The notes under the pieces: generated by a model
The model's database searches: none
What the model was told of the DNA's origin: nothing
What the model saw: the letters and a program-made list of their open reading frames with translations, nothing else
Part shown: positions 1 through 7,487 of the stretch, in pieces
Numbering within the stretch: the stretch's first letter is position 1
Layout of the letters: each line of letters starts with the position of its first letter
Position numbers and translations under genes: made by a program
NCBI GenBank assembly: GCA_013619155.1
Contig: JABXKT010000004.1
Span: 1-61,440, forward strand
Length of the DNA: 61,440 nucleotides
Reading direction: 5' to 3'
Source: Desulfobacteraceae bacterium
GTDB lineage: Bacteria; Desulfobacterota; Desulfobacteria; Desulfobacterales; Desulfolunaceae

Positions 1-497
1 CGCCCCATGTGCTCCCCCATTCGCCCCGGCCTCCCTTGCCTGGCAAGGGGCCGAAACTCCCGCCATACCATAAGGACCGGGCCCCAGGTATCGCCCTCCA
101 GGGGGGCCGTCTGCAGACCATCCTCCTGGAGTGTCCCAGGGGGTAGAGACCATATTTTCCCCACCCGTTCCCGAATACTATGCGCCAGAATACGCCCAGA
201 AGGAGTGACAATGGCAATAAAACGGATATCAGGTTGACGGCCCGTCTCCTCCAGAAGGTGCTGAAGCTGGCTCCGCCCCCAGCGCATACGCAACATCCCC
301 GCCCGGGTACCCGCCTCAATGGTGCGAAGAAGCGCCCCCCCCTTGACCAGAAGTAGCCGTTCGCTGCTCTTCACCTCCCGATGATAATTACGGATGGACA
401 GAGACAGGACCACCAAAATAAGAATCACCACCGCCCCGGCGGCCATCCAGATTCCTGAACGGCTCATCATTGACGTTCTCTTTCGGGTCAGTTCCAT
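1..497 (-). CDS. ZraS/HydH-like membrane sensor histidine kinase, N-terminal part (cut by window start)
   Basis: This leftward reading frame stays open to the window edge, so only the first ~165 residues are visible and the kinase domains lie outside. It begins MELTRKRTS. One transmembrane helix (about residues 14-36, rich in V, I and L) is followed by a periplasmic-looking stretch containing an SGRILAHS segment, which resembles the sensor region of ZraS-type kinases. The start at 497 is preferred over 503 because a GAGGAG ribosome-binding site lies about 7 nt upstream. It is divergent from a zraP-like gene with a sigma-54 promoter, the arrangement seen in zraP-zraSR metal-stress systems. Without the HisKA/HATPase domains the assignment rests on topology and context. 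The partner regulator would be further left. Confidence 0.65.
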   Translation of the reverse strand, partial: MELTRKRTSMMSRSGIWMAAGAVVILILVVLSLSIRNYHREVKSSERLLLVKGGALLRTIEAGTRAGMLRMRWGRSQLQHLLEETGRQPDIRFIAIVTPSGRILAHSIRERVGKIWSLPPGTLQEDGLQTAPLEGDTWGPVLMVWREFRPLARQGRPGRMGEHMG

Positions 498-560
498 GGT
501 CATGCTCCTCGATCTCGATTAAAATGTCGGTATAACGATCCAGCGCCTCAAAAAAAGCGT

Positions 561-713
561 CTATGGTCAAAATGGGCGTAAAAAGCCAAAGCCTCCGGCA
601 GCCAGGGGATAAATCCCCTGGACCCCAGGTTCGTGAATGCGTTTTGACCCTCGTGCCTCGGCGGCATCCCATCCATCTTTATAAGATCGGGCAAACGTTT
701 GGCCACGGAAGGC
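561..713 (+). repeat. Modular interspersed repeat, copy 1
   Basis: This copy has the lead segment (TATGGTCAAA), then module A (GCCTCCGGC followed by the hairpin CCAGGGGAT/ATCCCCTGG and GACCCCAGG), then a degraded module C remnant with TTTATAAGATCGGGCAAACG. It sits just upstream of the sensor kinase start. It has no covarying B hairpin of its own. Confidence 0.75.
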
Positions 714-792
714 ACTATGCAAATTTAACGCCATCGGCCCTTATCGATTCATATGGCCCCATTTCCAGGCGATGGGGTCACAGTCACTGCCA

Positions 793-859
793 TGGCCATA
801 TGGGGTATTTTTGGACACCCCCCAGCGGACGTCTGGCCAAGTGGGGTATTATACCACAC
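793..859. promoter_or_regulatory. Paired operator-like sites upstream of the sigma-54 promoter
   Basis: Two direct repeats, TGGCCATATGGGGTAT (793-808) and TGGCCAAGTGGGGTAT (834-849), match at 14 of 16 positions. They are 41 bp apart, about four helical turns. Each is part of a local palindrome (GGGGTAT...ACACCCC and GGTATTATACC). They lie about 90-150 bp upstream of the sigma-54 promoter, where enhancer-binding regulators usually bind. Binding by a ZraR-type regulator is inferred from context. Confidence 0.5.
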
Positions 860-945
860 TCGCCTCAACACCCACCACGGCGCCCTCCGCCCCAAATAGA
901 TACTTTTTCTATATTTTCAAGTGATTAAAAAATAATATTTCATCT

Positions 946-961
946 TGGCACGCCTCTTGTA
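946..961 (+). promoter_or_regulatory. Sigma-54 (-24/-12) promoter of the zraP-like gene
   Basis: The sequence TGGCACGCCTCTTGTA matches the RpoN consensus TGGCACG-N4-TTGCW, with a full -24 element and GT instead of GC at -12. It lies about 80 bp upstream of the start codon at 1042. Zra systems are known to use sigma-54 promoters, which agrees with the context. Confidence 0.65.
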
Positions 962-1041
962 TTATCTCTTTGGCAGCAATCAAACGGAAATAAAAATAAA
1001 CGGACCGAAACTCTCTTGATGTAAAAAAAAGGAGCCCTACC

Positions 1042-1437
1042 ATGAAAAAATTTATCTTGATCTTAATCGCCGTGGCCATCACCGGATTAACTGCCAACCA
1101 TGCCCTTGCCGGACGCCTTCACCATGGCCCCATGGATGGGACCGGAAATGGCTCCATGCAGACCATGACCGATGAACAAATCCAGGCCCGCCAGACCTTC
1201 ATGACAGAGACTGCCGACATTCGTCAGGCCCTGGCCGTGAAAAGAGGGGAGTACCGCGCCCTCATGGCTGGCGATAACCCCAGCCCCGAAAAAGCGGGTC
1301 TCCTTGCCGGCAACATCGCCGAGCTTAAGAACCAGCTTCGAGAAAAAGCCGCCGCAGCCGGAATTTCCTTCAGAGGCCATGGCATGGGTCACGGTGCCAA
1401 GGGCAAGATGGGGGGCATGGGCAACTGCAACTGGTAG
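1042..1437 (+). CDS. zraP: ZraP/Spy-like periplasmic zinc-stress protein
   Basis: A 131-residue protein with a clear signal peptide (MKKFILILIAVAITGL, cleavage after HALA), so the mature form is periplasmic. The mature part is helical, with His/Met/Gly-rich ends and a C-terminal G-H-G-M-G-H-G stretch ending in NCNW, suited to metal binding. The length and the EIRQAL-like central helix fit the ZraP branch of the CpxP/Spy family, which are periplasmic chaperones or metal buffers. A ribosome-binding site (AAAGGAGCCC) precedes the ATG. A sigma-54 promoter upstream and a divergent ZraS-like kinase support regulation by envelope metal stress. Function is inferred from family and context. Confidence 0.75.
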   Translation: MKKFILILIAVAITGLTANHALAGRLHHGPMDGTGNGSMQTMTDEQIQARQTFMTETADIRQALAVKRGEYRALMAGDNPSPEKAGLLAGNIAELKNQLREKAAAAGISFRGHGMGHGAKGKMGGMGNCNW

Positions 1438-1456
1438 CCCCTCTTTTTCCGGGCAT

Positions 1457-1500
1457 GACCCAAGGGCGCCGGATCAACTGAGATCCGGAGCCCTTGGGTC
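1457..1500. terminator. Long hairpin between the zraP-like and SHOCT genes
   Basis: Arms GACCCAAGGGC.CCGGATC and GATCCGG.GCCCTTGGGTC pair over about 18 bp with one mismatch around a six-base loop. No T-run follows, so it may be an attenuator or an mRNA-stability element rather than a full terminator. Confidence 0.5.
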
Positions 1501-1537
1501 GCCCACACCTTAGAGTATTAAAAACAAGGAGAGCCCC

Positions 1538-1795
1538 ATGTGGCATTGCCGTTCACTGTTCGGACTTTCGGCCAGATGGGGTTTTCACCCCTGGGGAGGC
1601 GTTTTCCAGCTCCTCTTCTGGGCCGCTTTGATCATTTTCATTATTTGGGTCATCATGCGAATCACGCCCCAGACAACCCGCCCCACCACATCGGGTGCTG
1701 ACGGGGCCATCGCCACTCTGGACCATCGCCTGGCCCGAGGAGAGATCTCCATAGAAGAGTACCATCAGACAAAACAGGTGCTGAGCAAGGGCTGA
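1538..1795 (+). CDS. Small membrane protein with SHOCT domain
   Basis: An 85-residue protein. Residues ~22-42 form one transmembrane helix (FQLLFWAALIIFIIWVIM). The C-terminal ~30 residues (ATLDHRLARGEISIEEYHQ) match the SHOCT short C-terminal domain pattern, in which an alternating basic/acidic helix is followed by GEI-x-x-EEY. Such proteins are common and their role is mostly unknown; SHOCT is thought to mediate oligomerisation. A good ribosome-binding site (AAGGAGAG) precedes the ATG. It follows zraP after a long hairpin and may be co-expressed with it at a lower level. Confidence 0.75.
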   Translation: MWHCRSLFGLSARWGFHPWGGVFQLLFWAALIIFIIWVIMRITPQTTRPTTSGADGAIATLDHRLARGEISIEEYHQTKQVLSKG

Positions 1796-1845
1796 TAAAC
1801 GACGCCCAACACCTGCCCCGCCCCGATAGCCGACAAGCAATAAGG

Positions 1846-1872
1846 AAAGGCCCTTTTTCAAGGGCCTTTTTA
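1846..1872 (+). terminator. Rho-independent terminator after the SHOCT gene
   Basis: Perfect 9-bp arms AAGGCCCTT/AAGGGCCTT with a TTTC loop, followed by Ts. Confidence 0.85.
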
Positions 1873-2341
1873 GCGTAGCCTCCCTCCCCATTGAAATCAT
1901 CTATACATCTCCAATGCGTCATCGACCTTAGCAATTGGACTCCCACACATCGCTGTGACATGATTTCCCGCCAAATAACAGATCCCATATCATCACCACT
2001 GGCAAGCCTCTCCATCTGTCAAGACGCATTCGGAAGAGGGCACCGTGACCGTCCCGTTAACAAGCGAGGAGAATCCGCCCCCGGGCATATCGCGGATAAA
2101 TCTTTGATTTTTTACACATTACTGGCACTTTTTCTCTATCTGCGCCCCGTGGATCGTGGTCGAATTGAACTAAGGGCTGGGAGCCCCCTTGAATCCTGTG
2201 GAGTAAAGGAATCCGCGCCCAGCGATGCCCCGCGACTCTTCCTGCGGGTCTCTGGAGAGAGATCTCCCGGACTTTCGGCCAATCATTTTTTTATCTATCA
2301 TGCCAAACACCCTGGCAAAAGACACCTTAAGGAGACGCACC
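1873..2341. other. Gene-free stretch upstream of pstS
   Basis: No convincing gene was seen. A long frame in phase with pstS extends upstream into this stretch but has no ribosome-binding site or secretion signal. No clear PhoB box was recognised. Confidence 0.5.
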
Positions 2342-3178
2342 ATGCAACGTGGATACTGGATACTTATGGCCCTCATTCTCTCGGTCCTCCCCTTCTCCAC
2401 CTTAAGCGCCCAGACACACACCTGGGACACCATCACATCCCTTGAAGGGGAACTCTCCATCGCCGGCGGAACGGCACACATCCCTGTGATGAAGACCCTG
2501 GCCACCGAAGTGATGAAACGTGCTCCCAAGGTACGCATCTCCATCTCCGGCGGGGGCTCTGGTCTTGGTATCAAACAGGTGGGAGAGGGCATCGTGGCCA
2601 TCGGAAACTCCGGTAGAGCCCCTAAAAAAGAGGAGATCGCCCGCTACGGCCTTCGCCTTCACCGCTGGGCCGTGGATGGCGTGGCCGTGGCCGTACACCC
2701 CAAAAATCCGGTGGATGGACTCTCCTTTGCCCAAATCCAGGCCATCTATGCAGGCACCCTATCCAACTGGAGAGAGCTGGGCGGCCCCAACCGGGCCATC
2801 AACCTCTACACCCGAGACGCATCCAGCGGCACCCGCTCTGTCTTCTGGAAAAAGGCCCTGGCCAAAGGCCAGATTGCCCCCAAAGCCCTCTTCGTGAAAT
2901 CCAACGGAGCCATGAAGAGTGCCATCTCCATGGACCCCTACGGCATCGGCTACCTCTCCGTCGGGCATCTGGACCCCTCGGTCAAGGGGGTGGTCATAGA
3001 AGGGGCCGCACCCACCCTTGAAAATATAAAAAACGGGGCCTACACCATCTCCCGGGGCCTCTACAGCAACACAAAAGGAGAGGCCTCAGGCCTTGCCCGC
3101 GCCTTCTTAGACCTCCTCTACACCCCGGAAGGCCAGGCAATCATCGCCGCCAAAGGATTTATTCCGGTAACGAGGTAA
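2342..3178 (+). CDS. pstS: Phosphate-binding protein PstS (periplasmic)
   Basis: A 278-residue solute-binding protein of the PstS family, which delivers phosphate to the PstCA channel. A signal peptide (MQRGYWILMALILSVL, cleavage near LSAQ) shows export. Family signatures are the phosphate-binding ISISGGGSGLG segment, an IGNSGR region, ALPVNPxN-like AVHPKNPV, the LSNWRELGG region and the TRDASSGTR phosphate loop. The start at 2342 is preferred because TTAAGGAGACGCACC directly precedes it and it begins the signal peptide; the frame is open upstream. pstC, pstA and pstB follow, but ~430 bp separate pstS from pstC. No phoU is present. Confidence 0.9.
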   Translation: MQRGYWILMALILSVLPFSTLSAQTHTWDTITSLEGELSIAGGTAHIPVMKTLATEVMKRAPKVRISISGGGSGLGIKQVGEGIVAIGNSGRAPKKEEIARYGLRLHRWAVDGVAVAVHPKNPVDGLSFAQIQAIYAGTLSNWRELGGPNRAINLYTRDASSGTRSVFWKKALAKGQIAPKALFVKSNGAMKSAISMDPYGIGYLSVGHLDPSVKGVVIEGAAPTLENIKNGAYTISRGLYSNTKGEASGLARAFLDLLYTPEGQAIIAAKGFIPVTR

Positions 3179-3362
3179 GCCTCCCCCCTTAAAAAAATTC
3201 GGCGATGCCTTCGACAGCTTCCCATTCTTTACGTTTACATATAAGGAAGGGGGGATAATTTGCCTAAGCGGCTTTTCCGCCCCTGACTGCCGGAGCATCG
3301 CCGAATCGATACCATCTCTTTCAATGCACCGAATTCTTACGCTCGAGAAGGCCTTATTTTTT

Positions 3363-3599
3363 ACCTAAAAGTTGCAAGCGTCCTTTGGCCGGATATGCAA
3401 GGCACCGGACATGCAGCTGTCGTATTTTACCGCAATTGTCTGGTAACGCGGCAGGTCCGGCCAAAGGTCGTTCCCGAAGGGTGAGCCAATTTTTGCATTT
3501 TCGGCTGTCGTAACTTTAATGACCAGCAGAACACATAATAAACAGTTGTAATAGTAACGTTTTGACCATGACACAAAGCGGTAAATGCAACTTTTAGGT
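3363..3599. mobile_element. Candidate MITE-like element with 14-bp terminal inverted repeats
   Basis: The ends ACCTAAAAGTTGCA (3363-3376) and TGCAACTTTTAGGT (3586-3599) are perfect 14-bp inverted repeats, flanked by T/A-rich sequence. Inside, CCTTTGGCCGGA (3382-3393) and TCCGGCCAAAGG (3456-3467) form a second perfect inverted repeat. The 237-bp stretch has no coding capacity and fills most of the pstS-pstC gap, ending 9 bp before the pstC start. No target-site duplication could be fixed, and no other copy is present in the window. Confidence 0.45.
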
Positions 3600-3608
3600 T
3601 TTATAAAA

Positions 3609-4478
3609 ATGATGATGACATCACGCCGCAGGCGACATGAATGGATGGGGGAAGGTGCGGCTACGATGGCCGCCGGTATCACCTTCGGGGTCACCCTGGC
3701 CATCTTTGGATTCATGGGGTGGCTGGCCCTTCCCCTCCTGGAGGGAGAGACCCTCTCCACCCTCTTCACCTCGGTATGGAACCCCCAAGGGGGCCACTTC
3801 GGAATCCGTCCCATGATCTGGGGCACCCTGGCAGTGGCCCTGCCTGCGACCCTCATCGCCTTTCCCGTCAGCGTGGGGTTTGCCTGTGTGGCCACCCACC
3901 TGGCCCCGTCATGGGCGAGACGCCCCTTAAAGGGGATCGCCGGATTCATGACAGGAATTCCCACCGTGGTCTACGGATTTTCCGCCGTTTTTACTCTCGT
4001 GCCCCTGATTCGCAGGATGGCCGGACAGGGCTCAGGCTTCTCGATTCTTGGGGCGGCTATGGTCCTTGCCCTTCTCATCAGCCCCACCATGATCCTCATC
4101 CTCATCAATGCCTTTGAAACCACGCCCCAAATATGGTTAAGGGAGTTCGAGGCCATGGGGGCCACCCCGGAGGAGACGGTGTGGTACCTTATCTTCCCCG
4201 TAACCACCCCTGCCATGGTGAGCGCCTTCCTCCTGGGCCTGGGACGGGCCACCGGAGATACCCTCATCGCCTTGATGCTGGCGGGCAATGCCGTCCTCAC
4301 CCCCACCAGTCCCCTGGAACCAGCCCGAACCCTCACCGCCCATATCGCCCTGGTCATGGCCGCCGACTTTGAGAGCCCCGAATTTCGATCCATCTTTGCC
4401 TGTGGCATCCTCCTGTACCTGATCATCTTCGGTCTCACCCTCATGGTGCGGTACCTAACGAGGAGACCCTGCCCATGA
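3609..4478 (+). CDS. pstC: Phosphate ABC transporter permease PstC
   Basis: A ~289-residue inner-membrane permease with six predicted helices and the binding-protein-dependent transport loop (EAMGATPEETVWYLIFP), which contacts the PstB ATPase. The PTVVYGF segment is typical of PstC. The start is uncertain: three adjacent ATG codons lie at 3609-3617 without a strong ribosome-binding site, and an ATG at 3666 follows a purine-rich GGGGGAAGG but would remove the N-terminal tail. The upstream in-frame ATG at 3585 lies within the terminal repeat of the MITE-like element and is unlikely. The stop overlaps pstA by 4 bp (ATGA), indicating translational coupling. Confidence 0.85.
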   Translation: MMMTSRRRRHEWMGEGAATMAAGITFGVTLAIFGFMGWLALPLLEGETLSTLFTSVWNPQGGHFGIRPMIWGTLAVALPATLIAFPVSVGFACVATHLAPSWARRPLKGIAGFMTGIPTVVYGFSAVFTLVPLIRRMAGQGSGFSILGAAMVLALLISPTMILILINAFETTPQIWLREFEAMGATPEETVWYLIFPVTTPAMVSAFLLGLGRATGDTLIALMLAGNAVLTPTSPLEPARTLTAHIALVMAADFESPEFRSIFACGILLYLIIFGLTLMVRYLTRRPCP

Positions 4479-5347
4479 GCCTGTGGAAACGCCTTCTTAT
4501 CCGATACGGATCCTTTTTCGTCACCCTTCTCCTCCTCTCCGGGCTCTTTTTCTTTCTGGGGCATATCGTCCTTAAGGGGGGGAACACCCTCTCCCCCGCC
4601 CTCCTCTTCGGAGAGGTCGCACCCATGGACGCCCTGCTGTTTAAAGAGCGGGTCTTCGAGGGGCTTTTCCCCGCCATCTGCGGCACCTTGTGCCTCGTCC
4701 TCCTCTCCGTGACCCTGGCCCTTCCGGCCGGTGTGCTCACCGGTATCTGGCTCAGCCATTTTGCCCGGGGCCGGGCAAAACGCACCCTCACCCTCTGTGT
4801 GGACACCCTGGCCGGTGTCCCCTCCATCGTGGTGGGGCTCTTCGGCTTCTCCTTTGCCATCCTCCTTCACACCCTCACCAAAGGACGCATCGGCCCCTGC
4901 CTTCTCATAGCGGCATTGACCCTGGCCGTGCTGGTCATGCCCGGTATCATCCGCACCACCGAGGTCGCCCTCTCCACCATCGACCGAGGAACCCGCCTGA
5001 GGGTCTCGGCCATGGGTGCCACACCGGTCCAGGCCATCTTTCACGTCTACCTACCCATGGCGGCCTCCGGGATCTTTCGGGGGGGAGTACTGGCCTTGGG
5101 GCGATGTGCAGAGGATACGGCCGCCATTATGCTCACCGGAGTGGTGGTGACCGCCGGCGTGCCCTATGCCCTCTTCGGACGATTCGAGGCCCTGCCCTTT
5201 GCCATCTTCACCATCGCCTCAGAGTACACCGGACCGGAGGAACTGGCCCGGGGCTACGGGGCCGCCCTGATTCTCCTCATTCTGTGCGGCGGACTCTTCG
5301 GCCTCTCGGCATGCATCGCCTGCCGTTTTCGATCCATCAAACGATAA
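4475..5347 (+). CDS. pstA: Phosphate ABC transporter permease PstA
   Basis: A 290-residue permease with about six transmembrane helices, partner of PstC in the phosphate channel. Diagnostic segments are LAGVPSIVVGLFGF and the EAA-type loop (LRVSAMGATPVQAIFHVYLP), where the ATPase docks. The N terminus (MSLWKRLLIRYGSFF) leads into the first helix. The ATGA overlap with pstC implies coupled translation. pstB follows after 39 bp. Confidence 0.9.
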   Translation: MSLWKRLLIRYGSFFVTLLLLSGLFFFLGHIVLKGGNTLSPALLFGEVAPMDALLFKERVFEGLFPAICGTLCLVLLSVTLALPAGVLTGIWLSHFARGRAKRTLTLCVDTLAGVPSIVVGLFGFSFAILLHTLTKGRIGPCLLIAALTLAVLVMPGIIRTTEVALSTIDRGTRLRVSAMGATPVQAIFHVYLPMAASGIFRGGVLALGRCAEDTAAIMLTGVVVTAGVPYALFGRFEALPFAIFTIASEYTGPEELARGYGAALILLILCGGLFGLSACIACRFRSIKR

Positions 5348-5386
5348 TCATCCATCGATAGCGTTCACATCCGGAGATATACACCC

Positions 5387-6079
5387 ATGAAGATCACCTT
5401 TGACACGCTCACCTTTCGGTATGGAACCCACACCCTCCTAAAGGACATCTCCATGGAGGTCCCCCAAGGCGCCCTCACCGCCCTTACCGGCCCCTCCGGT
5501 GAGGGAAAGTCGAGCCTTCTCTCTGTCATCAATCATCTCTGGCAACCCGAAGATGGGGTCCGGATCACCGGATCGGCTGTGGCACAGTTTAAAGGGGGCG
5601 CCGTGGATCTTCTCTCTCCCCACCTGAACCTGCCTCTCCTGAGACAAAAAGTGGCCATGGTCTTTCAAAACCCCACCCCCTTGCCCTTCTCCATCTTTAA
5701 AAATGTCTCTTTGCCCCTCACCTTTGCCGGCATCCGGGATCAAAAAAAGATCCACCAACGCGTCGAAAGGGCCCTAACCCGAGCCGGACTCTGGGACGAG
5801 GTAAACCATCGGCTGAAGCACCCGGCCGCCACCCTTTCAGGCGGTCAGCAACAGCGCCTGGCCATGGCCCGGGCCCTGGTCACCAACCCGGAGATTCTTC
5901 TCCTTGACGAGCCCACCTCCTCGCTGGATGCCGAGAGCCGAAATGGCATCGAGGCCCAACTCCTCGAACTCAAAAAAAGCTGCACCCTCCTTCTTGTCTC
6001 CCACTCAGAAGATCAGGTAGACCGTCTGGCCGACCGCATCTACCGCCTCGACCAGGGTCACTTAGAGAGGCAAGGGTAA
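5387..6079 (+). CDS. pstB: Phosphate ABC transporter ATP-binding protein PstB
   Basis: A 230-residue ABC ATPase that powers PstCA. Walker A is GPSGEGKSS (about residues 36-44), the Q-loop region is MVFQNPTPLPFSIFKNV (a PstB-type variant), the signature is LSGGQQQR, and Walker B is LLLDEPTSSLD, followed by an SHSEDQ switch His. The protein is slightly short for PstB (usually 250-260), with a compact helical domain. It is the last gene of the pst cluster; phoU and phoBR are not in the window. Confidence 0.88.
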   Translation: MKITFDTLTFRYGTHTLLKDISMEVPQGALTALTGPSGEGKSSLLSVINHLWQPEDGVRITGSAVAQFKGGAVDLLSPHLNLPLLRQKVAMVFQNPTPLPFSIFKNVSLPLTFAGIRDQKKIHQRVERALTRAGLWDEVNHRLKHPAATLSGGQQQRLAMARALVTNPEILLLDEPTSSLDAESRNGIEAQLLELKKSCTLLLVSHSEDQVDRLADRIYRLDQGHLERQG

Positions 6080-6193
6080 AAGAGGTCTCACTTTTCCACA
6101 CCTCTTCCATAATACCCCGTTGGCTGCTATACTCCTGAAATATCTCTATCACATTGATTCCATGAATGATCAGAGTGATGACCTTGTCTATTT

Positions 6194-6219
6194 ACCGGAA
6201 TTCTTATCAACATTCCGGT
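6194..6219. promoter_or_regulatory. Palindromic operator-like site
   Basis: Perfect 8-bp arms ACCGGAAT/ATTCCGGT around a 10-bp spacer, about 50 bp upstream of the flavin-reductase fusion gene. No T-run follows. It is more like a repressor site than a terminator. Confidence 0.4.
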
Positions 6220-6266
6220 ACCTCTTATCACACCACCCCCAATCCAAATATTGAAGGAGTCGCCTG

Positions 6267-7292
6267 ATGTTAGCCGTTGGTTTGCAAGGGAGTCCAAGAA
6301 AAGGAGGCAACAACAGCCATACCCTGGGGCTCTTTCTCGAGCGCCTCAAGTCGAAGGGATTTGAAACAATAACCCTCCCCGCCCCCCAACTGAAATTTGC
6401 CTTTTGTATCGGGTGCGGATCATGCGAAAAAACAGGTTGGTGCGTCTTTAACGATGATTACGCATTGAAAATAGCCCCCATACTCCGTCGGGCCGAAGTG
6501 ATCGTCATGGCATCGCCCGTCTATTTTTACGGCCCATCCGCCCAGTTAAAAGCAGTCATGGACCGCGGCCAGATGTTCTGGTCCCGAAAATATCGTCTCA
6601 AACTCAGTGACCCCTTAAAAAAGAGACGCAGGGGATATATTCTATCATCGGCGGCCACCTCCGGAGACGATCTCTTCTCCTCATTTATTCTCAACTCACG
6701 TTACTTCTTCGATGCCATCGATGCCGCCTACTGCGGGGCCCTCACCTTTCGTCGGGCCGAGGGCAAAGGGGCCCTTGCGAGCCGAAGTGATACGGAAAAA
6801 AGAGTCTATACAGCGGCAGATGTGGCGGCGGCCCCCTTCCTACCCTGCAAGGGGCGCATCCTCTTTGTCTGTCGGGACGGTGCCATCAAAAGCCGGATGG
6901 CCTGGGCCATGGCCACGACCATCGCCCCTTCCAACCTATGGATCAGCCATGCCGGCACCGATCCCCAGGTACCCCTTAAGGCCCCGTGTGATAGTTGGAT
7001 GGAGATCAGAAAAACAGATCTTCGCTATATTCCCGTCCATACACTCAACGAACGGCTGGAGACCTTCTCCCCAAACCTCATCGTCGACATGGACGGCTCC
7101 TTAAGCGATCACGCCACGGTACACGCCGACATCACATGGAACCTACCCGCTCTCCCCCCGGAAAATGACGATGAGACCAAGGCCCTGGCACGACAGGTAG
7201 AGGCCCGGGTAAAAAAACTAATTGCCTCCCTTAAGGGCAACGATCTGTCTCACAATAACCATGATACACCCTCCCGCATCGACACACCGTGA
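6267..7292 (+). CDS. NADPH-dependent FMN reductase-like protein fused to a degenerate LMW-phosphatase/arsenate-reductase domain
   Basis: A 341-residue two-domain protein. Residues 1-~180 are a flavodoxin-fold FMN reductase: an LQGSPRKGGNN phosphate-binding loop, Cys 47, 50, 53 and 59 (iron-sulfur flavoprotein-like spacing) and an SPVYFYGPSAQLKAVMDR segment. Residues ~195-330 resemble low-molecular-weight tyrosine phosphatase/ArsC, with ILFVCRDGAIKS corresponding to the P-loop CX5R. The catalytic Arg is Lys208, and the usual WDxPDP general-acid motif reads WNLPALP, so phosphatase activity is doubtful. A good ribosome-binding site (GAAGGAGTCGCC) precedes the ATG. It lies upstream of the oxygen-defence genes. 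Redox sensing or an electron-transfer role is a guess. Confidence 0.75.
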   Translation: MLAVGLQGSPRKGGNNSHTLGLFLERLKSKGFETITLPAPQLKFAFCIGCGSCEKTGWCVFNDDYALKIAPILRRAEVIVMASPVYFYGPSAQLKAVMDRGQMFWSRKYRLKLSDPLKKRRRGYILSSAATSGDDLFSSFILNSRYFFDAIDAAYCGALTFRRAEGKGALASRSDTEKRVYTAADVAAAPFLPCKGRILFVCRDGAIKSRMAWAMATTIAPSNLWISHAGTDPQVPLKAPCDSWMEIRKTDLRYIPVHTLNERLETFSPNLIVDMDGSLSDHATVHADITWNLPALPPENDDETKALARQVEARVKKLIASLKGNDLSHNNHDTPSRIDTP

Positions 7293-7487
7293 TACAGATT
7301 CTTTACTCGCCATGAGTGAAAGAGGGTACCCTTCAAAGAGAGATAGATGAAGTCATTCCAAAGTCTTGAGTTCTTTTAAACCGTATTTGGCATGAAATAT
7401 GCTCAAACTACCTCCCATCTCGCAACTTGAGGCCCGCAGGGGGCGAGATCCATACTCTTTACGAAGGAGCGCACCCTCACATTTAGG

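Noticed and set aside
388..672. A leftward frame covering the sensor kinase start and repeat copy 1
   Set aside because: Its N-terminal part translates the interspersed repeat and its C-terminal part is out of frame with the kinase; no family resemblance.
3971..5044. A 357-codon antisense frame over pstC/pstA
   Set aside because: Low-complexity, no ribosome-binding site; the sense frames are clear PstC and PstA.
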